DNA of 64,000 bases, from positions 62,001 through 126,000 of the forward strand of contig NZ_OMKA01000023.1 of the NCBI RefSeq assembly GCF_900299525.1. The letters are read 5' to 3'. This stretch comes from Aquimarina sp. Aq78. GTDB taxonomy: Bacteria > Bacteroidota > Bacteroidia > Flavobacteriales > Flavobacteriaceae. Numbering within the stretch: position 1 is the stretch's first letter; each line of letters opens with the position of its first letter. Both the position numbers and the translations under genes were made by a program. Below the pieces are notes generated by a model, which had not been told where the DNA came from, searched no databases, and saw nothing but the letters and a program-made list of their open reading frames with translations. Shown one piece after another: positions 35,675 through 45,176 of the stretch.

Positions 35675-36688
35675 ATGGTTATAGAAGGTTTTATACTTGT
35701 CTTAAGTTGTTTGGGGGTTATCCAGGCTCTTTTCTTATGTTTTTATCTTTTTACTCTTAAAAAAGGAAATAGAAAAGCGAATGCATTTTTGGCTTTGGTA
35801 TTGTTAGGATTAACAATACGAATAGGGAAATCTGTTTTTCATAATTATATAGAAGTCGATCCCAGGTTAAGAAACTTGGCTATTTCTAGTATATTGACTG
35901 TAGGTCCTTTTCTTTGGTTTTATGGTAAAGTTCTTTTTGAGAAACAACAAACGTTTTCAAACCGAAACTATATTCATTTAATACCTTTTGTATTATTTGT
36001 TTTATGTAGCCCTATTATTCCTAATAGGGGAGATTTATTTTCATCTATTGCGTATTCTTTGGTTCTCCTTCACTTTGGTATATATCTATCCATTTGTTGG
36101 AGAGATATTTTAAAAATCACAAATGATGCAAATCCACAACTTTTAAAATGGTATAGAAATATTGTGATTGGAATTAGCTTGATTTGGGTACTGTATCTAG
36201 GTATTTTTGTTAGGTTTATTCCATTTTATATTCTAGGAGCTATTTCTTTTTCATTTTTAATATATATGTTTTCTTATCTTCTTTTAAAAAGACATGTTTT
36301 TGCTTTAGAAAAATATAGTAATTCTAGAATTGATCGAGAAGCTTCCATAAAAATACTTAATCGTGTAAAAGAACTATTTGAAAATGAAAAAATTTATTTA
36401 GATAGTAGTATTTCGTTACAGATTATATCAGAAAAATTATCGATTTCCTCTAGAGAATTATCTCAAGTGATTAATGAGAATGAACAAAAGAATTTTTCTG
36501 AATTTGTAAATCATTTTCGAATAACAAAAGCCAAAAAATTACTTGTGGATTCTGAGTATGCTTTAGAAAAAATTGCAACTGTAGCTTATGATTGTGGTTT
36601 TGGTAATGTTACATCTTTTAACCTCGCTTTTAAAGCAGAAACTCAGCTTACACCTTCACAATATAGAACTCAATTTAGTGCTGCTTAA
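35675..36688 (+). CDS. AraC family regulator with membrane-spanning N-terminus
   Basis: The protein has 337 aa. The N-terminal ~205 residues contain about seven hydrophobic spans. The C-terminal AraC pair (~240-335) has ISLQIISEKLSISSRELSQVINE and LEKIATVAYDCGFGNVTSFNLAFK. It is divergent from the BNR gene and upstream of the sugar dehydrogenase gene on the same strand, either of which could be a target. The ATG at 35675 lies in the expected place. Confidence 0.85.
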   Translation: MVIEGFILVLSCLGVIQALFLCFYLFTLKKGNRKANAFLALVLLGLTIRIGKSVFHNYIEVDPRLRNLAISSILTVGPFLWFYGKVLFEKQQTFSNRNYIHLIPFVLFVLCSPIIPNRGDLFSSIAYSLVLLHFGIYLSICWRDILKITNDANPQLLKWYRNIVIGISLIWVLYLGIFVRFIPFYILGAISFSFLIYMFSYLLLKRHVFALEKYSNSRIDREASIKILNRVKELFENEKIYLDSSISLQIISEKLSISSRELSQVINENEQKNFSEFVNHFRITKAKKLLVDSEYALEKIATVAYDCGFGNVTSFNLAFKAETQLTPSQYRTQFSAA

Positions 36689-36777
36689 TTGATTTTTCGT
36701 TTTAAAGATCATGTTTTTTAAAGGATTTTGATGTATTCTTTTGGATTTTGCACTCATAAAATTTCAAAATAATATCA

Positions 36778-37938
36778 ATGAATAAATCAATATTCTTACT
36801 GCTTTTGATTGTGGCGGCTTGTGCCAAAATTGAAAAACCTTCAGAGGTTTCAAAAAAGAAAATGCAGCCAATAAAAGAGATTTTGATAGATAGTCTTAAA
36901 CATCCTTGGAGTATAGCTTTCTTGTCAGAGGATGAAGTTCTGGTATCAGAGAAGGATGGAAATTTGGTTAAAGTAAATCTCATTTCAAAAGAAAAAGGAA
37001 TTATAAAAGGCTTTCCTGCTGATCTAACGGATAGCATTCGAATGATTACAGAAGGAGATAATTCGGGTATTTTTGAAGTATTGTTGGATCCGGATTTTAG
37101 GAACAATAAACACGTATATCTTTCGTATGCTGCAAAAAGGAAGGGAGAAGGAAATGCCACAAAAGTAGTACGTGCTGTACTAAAAAATGATTCTTTAACT
37201 AGTATAAAAACATTGCTCGAAGCGGGGCCGTATACAAGAGAATACTTTCATTATGGAGGAGGGATGACTTTTGGTGTTGATGGTAAATTATACATCACTA
37301 TGGGAGAACGATTGTTTAAGGAAATTGATGAGCCTGAAATACCTATTGCTCAGGACTTGAAAGATAAACGAGGAAAAATATATCGAATAAATCCTGATGG
37401 AAGTATACCTAACGATAATCCTGATTTTGGAACAACTGCTGTTCCGGGGGTTTATGCCATTGGGATTAGGGCTGCACAAGGGATAACAGTAGATAGTAAG
37501 ACGGGGGATATATGGTTTAGTGAGCATGGCACTCGACAAGGAGATGAGGTCAATATGTTGAAACCCGGAGCTAATTATGGTTGGCCAATTATTACCACCG
37601 GAAGCTATCGAAGTAAAGAATATTATCCTCATAAAATTGAAGGAGCTGTATATACCGATCCTATTTGGTATTGGCAGCACACCGTTGCACCTACCGGACT
37701 CATTTTTTATACTGGTGATGAATTTCCCGAATGGAAAAATGATCTACTCGTTCCTGGATTGAGTAGAGGAAGTCTGTGGAGATTCAGAATCGAAAATAAA
37801 ATCATAAAAAGTGCAGAAGAATTATTTGTTGATGATAGAATACGATCTAGAAAAATAGTACAAAGCCCAGAAGGGAAACTCTATCTGCTTACCGATGAAC
37901 CTAATGGAAAAATCTTAAGAATAAAAAATAATCAATAA
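36778..37938 (+). CDS. PQQ-dependent sugar dehydrogenase-like lipoprotein
   Basis: The protein has 386 aa. The lipoprotein signal MNKSIFLLLLIVAAC has lipobox VAAC. The body is the soluble glucose dehydrogenase/aldose sugar dehydrogenase six-bladed propeller: HPWSIAFLSEDEVLVSEKDGN, HYGGGMTFGVDGKLYITMGE, GKIYRINPDGSIPNDNP, SEHGTRQGDEVNMLKPGANYGWP. It probably oxidises an aldose at the cell envelope; PQQ supply is not shown in the window. Confidence 0.85.
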   Translation: MNKSIFLLLLIVAACAKIEKPSEVSKKKMQPIKEILIDSLKHPWSIAFLSEDEVLVSEKDGNLVKVNLISKEKGIIKGFPADLTDSIRMITEGDNSGIFEVLLDPDFRNNKHVYLSYAAKRKGEGNATKVVRAVLKNDSLTSIKTLLEAGPYTREYFHYGGGMTFGVDGKLYITMGERLFKEIDEPEIPIAQDLKDKRGKIYRINPDGSIPNDNPDFGTTAVPGVYAIGIRAAQGITVDSKTGDIWFSEHGTRQGDEVNMLKPGANYGWPIITTGSYRSKEYYPHKIEGAVYTDPIWYWQHTVAPTGLIFYTGDEFPEWKNDLLVPGLSRGSLWRFRIENKIIKSAEELFVDDRIRSRKIVQSPEGKLYLLTDEPNGKILRIKNNQ

Positions 37939-37962
37939 CCTTAATATAAATAAACAGAACAC

Positions 37963-38385
37963 ATGAAAACCTATTTTTGGATAACTCTATTTTTAGTTAG
38001 TTGTAACATCACCATTGCACAATCGGAAGATGATCAGATACGATCTTCGATTAATAAATACCTAGAGGGAACCTCATATAACAAGCCCGAAACAATTAAA
38101 GAAGCTTTTTATGATGAAGCTAATTTGTTTCTTACTCATAAAGAGAAAAAACTATGGATTGTACCGATTAATGAATATGCTTCATGGTTTGAAAAAAGAG
38201 AACAAGGGAAATTTAATGGTAGGACAGGTAAAATATTATCTGTAGACAGAGAAAATGATATCGCTATGGCAAAAGCCGAAATTTTGATAGAAGATAAAGA
38301 TATACGATATATTGATATTTTTCTTCTGAAAAAGATTGATGGAGAATGGAAAATTATTAGCAAAGCTGCTACTACCAAAAAGTAA
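37963..38385 (+). CDS. NTF2-like (putative lumazine-binding/SnoaL-type) secreted protein
   Basis: The protein has 140 aa. The signal peptide ends near residue 20 (FLVSCNITIAQ). QIRSSINKYLEGTSYNKPETIKEAFYDEANLF is the start of the NTF2-like cone, and KKIDGEWKIISK is the usual ending. A ligand-binding or enzyme role is unknown. It follows the dehydrogenase by 24 bases and is probably co-transcribed. Confidence 0.75.
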   Translation: MKTYFWITLFLVSCNITIAQSEDDQIRSSINKYLEGTSYNKPETIKEAFYDEANLFLTHKEKKLWIVPINEYASWFEKREQGKFNGRTGKILSVDRENDIAMAKAEILIEDKDIRYIDIFLLKKIDGEWKIISKAATTKK

Positions 38386-38391
38386 AAACGG

Positions 38392-39780
38392 TTAGTTAGT
38401 TTGTGCAATAAGTTTTGTTCTTACTTCCCGGTTCAGAAAATACCCAGTAACAATGGTTGCTAATATGTCTGCAATCGGGAAAGAAATCCAAACCCCTAAT
38501 TCACCATAAAACTTAGGAAGAATCAAAATCAAAGGAATAAAAAAGAAACCTTGCCTTGATAGCGTAAGTAATAAAGCAGGAATGGCTTTTCCTACAGCCT
38601 GGAAATAGGCTGCTCCTATAAGTTGAAGCGCAATAATAGGAGTAGCTGCAAATACCCATCGCATGGGTTCTGCAGTGTGAGATAATACATATTGATTTAG
38701 TGCTAACTCTTTGGGAGCTAGATTAGGGTTATTACTTAGAAATAAAGTTGTTATTTCTGCAGGAAAAATCATTAACCCTATAAAAACTAAGGTAGCTAAA
38801 ATTGCAGCATATTTGATTGCGGTATTAATAGATTCTCTAACACGAGGATAGTGTTGTGCACCATAATTATACCCGGCAATAGGTAAGAATCCCTGGGTTA
38901 CTCCAAAAACAGGAAATAAGGCAAACATTAGCATTCGACCAATAATAGCATACACAGCTACCAGGCCTTCTTGGCCAAGATCGAATAAAATATTATTCAT
39001 TAACAAATAGGTAATGCTTACTACAGCTTGTCTGGCCAGAGTTACCCCGCCAAGTGAAGCAATTTCTGAAACAATCTCTTTTTGTAGTCCAAGATGACGA
39101 AAGCTGATTTTTAATTCGGAGTTTTTAGAACTGAAAAACCAAAAAATATATAAAAAACAAGCAAGATATGATCCTGTTGTCGCCCATGCAGCACCGTGCA
39201 TTCCCATATCCATTACATTAATAAAAAGATAGTCCATTAGTAGATTACCAACTGTGGGAATGATCATAGCTGTCATAGCAAATTTAGGTTTTCCTTCTGC
39301 TCTGATCACAGTATTACCCATCATGGCAAAACCAAGGATAGGCACACCATATAAAATAATAGTATAGTAGATTTTTGCGGGTTCAAAAATATCTCCTTTC
39401 CCGCCAAATTTTGGAATAATATCATCGACAAAAACCAAGCCTAAAACAACCAAAGAAACCATAAAAATTAGAGAAAGGGTAATCTGGTTTCCAAAGGTCT
39501 TGAGTGCTTTTTCCTTATTGTTAGCACCTAATGCTCTAGAAATTATACTAGAACCTCCTACGCCAATAGACATTCCTAATGCAGCAATAAAAAAGGATAC
39601 AGGAAGTACTACATTAATAGCCGCAATGGCAATTGAACCAATCCAGTTGCCTACAAAGATAGAATCAATTAGAATATTAAGAGACATCACTAATATCCCT
39701 ATAGATGCTGGGACTGCTTGTTTTATTAGCAATTTCCCTATGGGTTCTATTCCCAAAGTTTCGGCTGTTATTTTTGCCAT
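38392..39780 (-). CDS. MATE family efflux transporter
   Basis: The protein has 462 aa with about 12 transmembrane helices. ASIGILVMSLNILIDSIFVGNWIG is the first MATE helix pair. It would export drugs or metabolites with Na+/H+ antiport. Its ATG overlaps the hemH stop (TAATG), so the two are translationally coupled. Confidence 0.9.
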   Translation of the reverse strand: MAKITAETLGIEPIGKLLIKQAVPASIGILVMSLNILIDSIFVGNWIGSIAIAAINVVLPVSFFIAALGMSIGVGGSSIISRALGANNKEKALKTFGNQITLSLIFMVSLVVLGLVFVDDIIPKFGGKGDIFEPAKIYYTIILYGVPILGFAMMGNTVIRAEGKPKFAMTAMIIPTVGNLLMDYLFINVMDMGMHGAAWATTGSYLACFLYIFWFFSSKNSELKISFRHLGLQKEIVSEIASLGGVTLARQAVVSITYLLMNNILFDLGQEGLVAVYAIIGRMLMFALFPVFGVTQGFLPIAGYNYGAQHYPRVRESINTAIKYAAILATLVFIGLMIFPAEITTLFLSNNPNLAPKELALNQYVLSHTAEPMRWVFAATPIIALQLIGAAYFQAVGKAIPALLLTLSRQGFFFIPLILILPKFYGELGVWISFPIADILATIVTGYFLNREVRTKLIAQTN

Positions 39781-40814
39781 TATACCGTTTGGGTTTTAAC
39801 AGTAACCCATTCATTCACCCAATTAGCAAGTAGATCTGCCCAATCATCACGATCATTAAGACAAGGAATGGTTGTGAATTCTTTACCGCCGACTTCATGA
39901 AAAATTTCTTCTCCTTCCATGGCTATTTCTTCTAAAGTTTCTAAGCAATCTGATACAAAAGCAGGAGTTACAATAGCCATTTTTTTAATCCCTTCTTTTC
40001 CCATGCGTTCTATAGTACGATCAGTATACGGTTGTAACCATGGATCGAAGCCTAAGCGAGATTGAAAAGAAGTAGAATAAGTTCCTTCTTTTAGATTTAG
40101 TTTTTTAGCTACTTGTTGTGTGGTCGAATAACATTGATGTCGATAGCAAAACTCGTGAGCCTTAGAAGGAGTATTACAGCATGATCTGTCAATTTTGCAA
40201 TGTGATTTGGTAATATCACTTTTACGAATATGCCTTTCTGGTACTCCGTGATAAGAAAATAAAAGATGCTCGTAATCTAATTTTTCTAACTTTTCGGCTA
40301 TACTTTTGGATAAGATTTCGATATACTCAGGTTTGTTGTAAAAAGCAGGAACATCAACAAGTTTCATGTTAGGAAAATGCTCTTTCTGTAATTTTTCAGC
40401 AAGAACCAAAATGGTTTCTGTAGTTGCCATAGCAAATTGAGGATAAAGCGGAATAATCATAACTTCATTTACACCTTTATCCTGTAATTTCTGTAATCCT
40501 TTTTTGATATTCATTGAGCCATAACGCATCGCTAAGCCGATAGGGATCGAGGTGCGATCTGCTACTTTTTTCTGTAATTTTTCTGATAGTACAATTAAAG
40601 GAGAACCTTCATCCCACCATATTTTTTTATAAGCTGCAGCCGATTTTTTTGGCCTGGTATTTAAGATGATCCCTTTTACCAATAGAATTCGTGCCCATAA
40701 CGGAACATCGATTACTCTGGGATCCATCAAAAATTCACCAAGATATTTTTTTACATCCTTTGGATCAGTACTGTCTGGTGATCCAAGATTAACAAGGAGA
40801 ATTCCTTTACTCAT
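39780..40814 (-). CDS. hemH: ferrochelatase
   Basis: It inserts Fe2+ into protoporphyrin IX, the last step of heme synthesis. The start is the ATG at 40814 (MSKGILLVNLGSPDS), seven codons inside the longest open frame. The product is 344 aa. FSYHGVPERH carries the catalytic His189. A Cys-rich segment follows (SHCKIDRSCCNTPSKAHEFCYRHQC, C206, C212, C213, C223, C228), which could bind a metal or iron-sulfur cluster. A minus-strand TATTTTTG (-7 type, plus-strand 40835-40842) is placed ~14 bases before a plausible transcription start. Confidence 0.93.
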   Translation of the reverse strand: MSKGILLVNLGSPDSTDPKDVKKYLGEFLMDPRVIDVPLWARILLVKGIILNTRPKKSAAAYKKIWWDEGSPLIVLSEKLQKKVADRTSIPIGLAMRYGSMNIKKGLQKLQDKGVNEVMIIPLYPQFAMATTETILVLAEKLQKEHFPNMKLVDVPAFYNKPEYIEILSKSIAEKLEKLDYEHLLFSYHGVPERHIRKSDITKSHCKIDRSCCNTPSKAHEFCYRHQCYSTTQQVAKKLNLKEGTYSTSFQSRLGFDPWLQPYTDRTIERMGKEGIKKMAIVTPAFVSDCLETLEEIAMEGEEIFHEVGGKEFTTIPCLNDRDDWADLLANWVNEWVTVKTQTV

Positions 40815-40834
40815 AAATTTTCTTTTTGCACACA

Positions 40835-40842
40835 CAAAAATA
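40835..40842 (-). promoter_or_regulatory. possible -7 promoter element of hemH
   Basis: On the minus strand, TATTTTTG matches TAnnTTTG, with the hemH ATG ~21 bases downstream. No good TTTG -33 element lies at the expected distance. Confidence 0.4.
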
Positions 40843-41017
40843 CAAACTATAAAGAGGAATGATACTAAAAGTGATAAGACTTTTTGATAGTAGTATTATA
40901 GAATTAATGCATAATCTAAATTAGAAATCAAACAGAACTTAAAATACGTTAAATTCTGGCAAACTGAAAGTTGAGTAGTTTTATTTTAGTATTTTTAGAT
41001 GATTAAAAAAAGCAAAG

Positions 41018-41197
41018 ATGAAACGTATAATTGTAGATGTCGAAAAAGACAAACTGCCCTTTATTCTGGAGTTGTTAGAACAGTTTGATTTTGTATCAGT
41101 TGTAGCAGATGCTTCTGATGAGGATCAAGGGATGTATGATTCGATAGTATCCTTACAAAAAGGAGTAGGGATTCCCAGAGGGGAATCATTCGATTAA
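41018..41197 (+). CDS. small hypothetical protein, 59 aa (antitoxin-like composition)
   Basis: A 60-codon frame runs from ATG at 41018 to TAA at 41195-41197, starting MKRIIVDVEKDKLPFILELL. It is compact and acidic. The N-terminal IIVDVEKDKLPFILELLEQFDFV resembles small Bacteroidetes antitoxin-like proteins, but no toxin gene is adjacent. It ends 7 bases before the converging AraC gene stop. Confidence 0.5.
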   Translation: MKRIIVDVEKDKLPFILELLEQFDFVSVVADASDEDQGMYDSIVSLQKGVGIPRGESFD

Positions 41198-41203
41198 TGA
41201 GTT

Positions 41204-42094
41204 TTAGTTTAAGCTCATCACATATTTTTTTGGAGTAGTGCCAAATTTCTTTTTAAATGCAGCTATAAAATGGCTTGCAGTACTATATCCTACTTTTAGA
41301 CCTACCTCATTTACATTATGACTTCCCGAGGCTAGTAATTGCCGAGCTACCTCCATTTTATAATCAAACAAAAACGTATATACTGGTTCGCCATAAATTT
41401 GCTTAAATCCGTCTTTAAGTTTTTTAAGAGGTAGTCCAATCTCATTTGATAACTCCTGAAGGGTAGGAGGTTCTGCCATGCGAGCGATAATAATTTCTTT
41501 AGCTTTTCGGATTTTTAATACATTTTCTTCATCTACCAGAAATGGACATTGCTCTACATCTGCATCTCCGGGTCTATTAAAATAGAGACTTAATAATTCA
41601 TACGCCTTTCCTTTAAAGTATAATAGCTTAATTGACTTATGCAGGTTGTAGTTCATAATTTGGTTTAATACCACAGCCATTGAAGGAGAGATCTTGGCAT
41701 CGGTATAATACTTTTTATCACGGTTTCCTTCCCCAAGAAAAGGAATATGATCTGCCTCTTTAGAAAATAAAGAATGAAACTTTTTTATAGAAATAAGGAT
41801 GGTGATCAACCAGGAATCTTTTTCCATTTCGAGATTCATGGGGAGATCACGCTGTGGATTATAGAGGAGTAGTGAATTTTCTTCAGAAAGGTTTATAGCA
41901 TAGCTTCCGTTGTTAAAGTTAAATTTAATACCTCCTTTAATACAGAAGTGAAACTGGATAAAACTACTGTCGATGTCTCTTACAACTCGTTGGTTTTCAT
42001 TAGTTTCGTTTTGAAATTTTAGAATATGAAAACCATCTTCGATTTGAGTTTCTTCTAGAATCCCTGGAGCGTTATTTTTTAGTTCAATTTCCAT
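41204..42094 (-). CDS. AraC family regulator, PchR-like
   Basis: The protein has 296 aa. It has an N-terminal sensory half without membrane spans and a C-terminal AraC pair: LQELSNEIGLPLKKLKDGFKQIYG and VNEVGLKVGYSTASHFIAAFKKKFGTTPKKY. The first HTH is PchR-like, a regulator group often tied to iron or siderophores. The gene is divergent from hemA, suggesting it controls the heme cluster in response to iron or heme; this is inference. A minus-strand TATTTTTG with CAAA further upstream (plus 42161-42168 and 42191-42194, 22-base spacer) is its likely promoter. Confidence 0.85.
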   Translation of the reverse strand: MEIELKNNAPGILEETQIEDGFHILKFQNETNENQRVVRDIDSSFIQFHFCIKGGIKFNFNNGSYAINLSEENSLLLYNPQRDLPMNLEMEKDSWLITILISIKKFHSLFSKEADHIPFLGEGNRDKKYYTDAKISPSMAVVLNQIMNYNLHKSIKLLYFKGKAYELLSLYFNRPGDADVEQCPFLVDEENVLKIRKAKEIIIARMAEPPTLQELSNEIGLPLKKLKDGFKQIYGEPVYTFLFDYKMEVARQLLASGSHNVNEVGLKVGYSTASHFIAAFKKKFGTTPKKYVMSLN

Positions 42095-42160
42095 AACTGT
42101 AAAATTTTATTTATTTAGAATGAGTCTAAACTGTCGATGCAAGAATCTCTGTCACCTACA

Positions 42161-42194
42161 CAAAAATAAGGGTTTTTACTCATTTTCACACAAA
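42161..42194 (-). promoter_or_regulatory. candidate promoter of the PchR-like AraC gene
   Basis: On the minus strand: TTTG (42194-42191), 22-base spacer, TATTTTTG (42168-42161). The spacing is one base longer than the usual 19-21. Transcription would begin about 60 bases before the start codon. Confidence 0.5.
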
Positions 42195-42263
42195 TAATAT
42201 CTTAAACAACGTTTTTCGACACTTAAAGTTCTTCTGGCGTTATTTTTTTTGACATATCTAAAA

Positions 42264-42271
42264 TACTTTTG
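42264..42271 (+). promoter_or_regulatory. -7 element of hemA that decides its start
   Basis: TACTTTTG fits TAnnTTTG. Transcription would begin near 42278, after the upstream ATG at 42274. The hemA start is therefore likely the in-frame ATG at 42298. A TTTG -33 element is not evident. Confidence 0.4.
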
Positions 42272-42297
42272 TTATGGAATATTATAGAATTGACTGC

Positions 42298-43548
42298 ATG
42301 GAGTCTCACTTAAGAGCAAAAGGAACGAATTTTTACACTATTGGACTTAGTTATAAAAAAGCTGATGCAGAGATCAGAGGTCATTTTAGTGTAAACGATG
42401 AGGCCAAAGAAGGAATACTAGAACAAGCAAAAAAAGAAGGTATTGAAGCTTTGCTTGTTACCTCTACCTGTAACCGAACCGAATTACACGGTTTTGCTCA
42501 ACACCCGTTTCAATTAATCAAATTACTTTGCGAACATACTCATGGAACCGTAGAAGAGTTCGAAAAAGTAGCATATGTGCATAAAAATAGTAAAGCAGTA
42601 TCACATTTATTTAAAGTTGGTACAGGTTTAGATAGCCAGATACTAGGTGATTTTGAAATCATAAGTCAGTTAAAAAAAAGTTTTAAAGCTTCTAAAAAAG
42701 TAGAAGTTACTAATCCTTTTCTTGAAAGACTTGTCAATGCCGTAATTCAGGCAAGCAAACGCATCAAGAATGAGACTGAGATTTCATCGGGAGCAACCTC
42801 GGTTTCTTTTGCCTCAGTTCAATATATTCTTAAGAATGTAGAAAACATTTCAGACAAGAAAATAGTACTTTTCGGGACTGGTAAAATAGGAAGAAATACC
42901 TGTGAAAATTTGGTAAAACATACCAAGAATGACCATATCACATTGATTAACCGAACAAAGGATAAAGCAGAAAAAATAGCAGGGAAATTTAATCTTATCG
43001 TAAAGGATTATGCTAATATTCAGTCAGAAATAACAAATGCAGATGTTCTTATTGTGGCTACGGGAGCACAGAATCCAACAATTTCTAAACAATTAATTCA
43101 TTCACAGAAACCATTATTGATTTTAGATTTGTCTATTCCAAAAAATGTATCAGATGATGTGATTGAGTTACCAAATGTAACTTTGGTACATCTGGATCAT
43201 TTGTCAAAAATGACAGATGACACATTGCAAAGAAGGAAACAATACATCCCACAAGCCGAAGTTATTATAGAAGAAGTAAAAACAGAATTTGATAGTTGGT
43301 TAGAAACCAGAAAATTTGCTCCTACTATTAAGGCACTTAAAAATAAATTATCTACATTAAAAGATGCAGAAATCAATCTACAACGAAAAAAGTATGCAGA
43401 TTTTGATGAAGAACAAGCAGATATTATTAGCAGTCGAATCATTCAGAAAATCACAAATCATTTTGCCAATCATCTTAAAGATGATAATACTTCGGCAGAT
43501 GAAAGCATAGAACTGATTCAGAAAGTATTTCAATTACAAAACAAATAG
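42298..43548 (+). CDS. hemA: glutamyl-tRNA reductase
   Basis: First enzyme of the C5 route to tetrapyrroles. It reduces glutamyl-tRNA to glutamate-1-semialdehyde with NADPH. I place the start at 42298 (MESHLRAKGTNFYTIGLSYKKAD), because the -7 element sits just upstream; the frame is open from 42274. The product is 416 aa. The catalytic cysteine is Cys58 in TSTCNRTE. The NADPH domain has FGTGKIGRNTCENL. hemC, hemD and hemE follow on the same strand. Confidence 0.94.
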   Translation: MESHLRAKGTNFYTIGLSYKKADAEIRGHFSVNDEAKEGILEQAKKEGIEALLVTSTCNRTELHGFAQHPFQLIKLLCEHTHGTVEEFEKVAYVHKNSKAVSHLFKVGTGLDSQILGDFEIISQLKKSFKASKKVEVTNPFLERLVNAVIQASKRIKNETEISSGATSVSFASVQYILKNVENISDKKIVLFGTGKIGRNTCENLVKHTKNDHITLINRTKDKAEKIAGKFNLIVKDYANIQSEITNADVLIVATGAQNPTISKQLIHSQKPLLILDLSIPKNVSDDVIELPNVTLVHLDHLSKMTDDTLQRRKQYIPQAEVIIEEVKTEFDSWLETRKFAPTIKALKNKLSTLKDAEINLQRKKYADFDEEQADIISSRIIQKITNHFANHLKDDNTSADESIELIQKVFQLQNK

Positions 43549-43550
43549 CT

Positions 43551-44462
43551 TTGGCAAGAACGATTCGTATAGGTACCAGAGATAGTGAATTAGCACTTTG
43601 GCAAGCTAATACCGTGCAAAAAAACTTAGAAGAATTAGGATATAAAACCCACTTGATTCCCGTTAAATCAACAGGTGATATTATATTGGATAAACCATTG
43701 TATGAATTAGGGATTACAGGAATTTTTACCAAAACACTGGATATAGCCATGTTACATGGTGATATTGATATTGCTGTGCATTCGATGAAGGACGTTCCTA
43801 CGATTCTACCAAAAGGGATAGTAGAAGCTGCCATTTTAAAACGAGCTAATGTAAATGATATTCTGGCCCATAAGGGGTTGGATTTTTTAGAAAATAAAGG
43901 AACAATTGCTACCGGAAGCCTTCGAAGAAAAGCACAATGGTTACATAAATACCCAACACATACAGTAGTTGATCTGCGAGGAAATGTAAATACACGAATG
44001 CAAAAACTGACTGATAGTGATTGGAATGGTGCCATATTTGCCGCTGCAGGATTAGAACGTATTAATCTAAAACCCGATAATTATGTTGATCTGGATTGGA
44101 TGATTCCCGCTCCAGCACAAGGAGCTATGTTGGTTGTTGCTAAAGAAGAGGATAAGTATTGTCAAGAGGCTTTATCAAATTTGAACGATAAACCATCTGA
44201 AATATGTGTACATATCGAACGAGAATTTCTACGAGAATTAGAAGGAGGTTGTACTGCACCAATAGGAGCGTTAGCAAAAATTAAGAACGATAGTATTCAC
44301 TTTACTGGAGCTTTATTTAGCCTCGACGGAAATGATAAGATTGAAGTGAATAAAGAAATAAAAATAGGTGATGTTGAAAATCTGGGTGAGATATGCGCTC
44401 GGGAAATATTGAATAACGGAGGACATGAATTGATGAAAGAGATAAAAGCAGAAATAGGATAG
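43551..44462 (+). CDS. hemC: hydroxymethylbilane synthase (porphobilinogen deaminase)
   Basis: It joins four porphobilinogen units into hydroxymethylbilane. The start is TTG at 43551, two bases after the hemA stop; no ATG fits. The product is 303 aa. HSMKDVPT carries the catalytic Asp (~81) and ELEGGCTAPIGA holds Cys234, the dipyrromethane cofactor attachment site. The TTG start right after a stop suggests translational coupling. Confidence 0.95.
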   Translation: MARTIRIGTRDSELALWQANTVQKNLEELGYKTHLIPVKSTGDIILDKPLYELGITGIFTKTLDIAMLHGDIDIAVHSMKDVPTILPKGIVEAAILKRANVNDILAHKGLDFLENKGTIATGSLRRKAQWLHKYPTHTVVDLRGNVNTRMQKLTDSDWNGAIFAAAGLERINLKPDNYVDLDWMIPAPAQGAMLVVAKEEDKYCQEALSNLNDKPSEICVHIEREFLRELEGGCTAPIGALAKIKNDSIHFTGALFSLDGNDKIEVNKEIKIGDVENLGEICAREILNNGGHELMKEIKAEIG

Positions 44463-44463
44463 A

Positions 44464-45123
44464 TTGGATACTTCACCAACAATACTCTCAACCAAAAAAC
44501 TTTCTGCAGCTCAAAAAGAGTTGTTGCTAAATACAGGCATTGGATTTGTCGAGTACGAAGCCATAACTATTAAGCTTTTAGAAATTAATATTGAGGATAC
44601 AGTCCAGAATGCAATTTTCACAAGCAAGAATGCTGTGAAGGCAATTAAAAATTCTGGAATGGTTGTTTCAAACTGTTTTTGTGTCGGCGATAATACTAAA
44701 AAACTGTTACAAGAAAATGATCTAAATGTGGTAGAAACTGCTCAAAATGCATCAGATTTAGCCGAAATCATTATTAAAAAGTATAAAAACGACTCTTTTT
44801 TGTTTTTTTGTGGAAACTTGAGAAGAGATGAATTACCTGATCTTTTAGAACAAAATAATGTTGAGGTAAAAGAGCAAATAGTATATAAAACACATTTAAA
44901 ATCAAATAAATTTAACCGAACGTTTGATGGAATATTATTTTTTAGTCCATCCGGAATCCAAAGTTATGTTTCAGAAAACAAAATAGAAGAAAGTGTTTCA
45001 TTTTGTATAGGAAATACAACTGCTTCTGAAGCTAAAAAATATACAGACAATATTATTGTGGCCAATAAACCTACAGTCGAGAATGTAATTGTTCAAGCTG
45101 TAAAATATTTTAATAAAAAATAA
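44464..45123 (+). CDS. hemD: uroporphyrinogen-III synthase
   Basis: The protein has 219 aa. It closes and inverts ring D of hydroxymethylbilane. HemD is weakly conserved, but TSPTILSTKKLSAAQKELLLN, FTSKNAVKAIKN, FCVGDNTKKLL and FFSPSGIQSYV are the expected family blocks. The start is TTG at 44464, one base after the hemC stop. Position between hemC and hemE supports the call. Confidence 0.88.
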   Translation: MDTSPTILSTKKLSAAQKELLLNTGIGFVEYEAITIKLLEINIEDTVQNAIFTSKNAVKAIKNSGMVVSNCFCVGDNTKKLLQENDLNVVETAQNASDLAEIIIKKYKNDSFLFFCGNLRRDELPDLLEQNNVEVKEQIVYKTHLKSNKFNRTFDGILFFSPSGIQSYVSENKIEESVSFCIGNTTASEAKKYTDNIIVANKPTVENVIVQAVKYFNKK

Positions 45124-45176
45124 ATTATGATTTTGGATACAGACCAGAATCATTTTGAATACTAAATAATAAAGCG

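Noticed and set aside
36702..37160. 152-aa minus-strand frame opposite the sugar dehydrogenase gene
   Set aside because: It overlaps a gene with a clear lipobox and propeller motifs; composition is that of a reverse-strand artefact.
43475..44035. 186-aa minus-strand frame over hemC
   Set aside because: It lies wholly opposite the well-supported hemC gene and the end of hemA, with no family likeness; it is a shadow frame.
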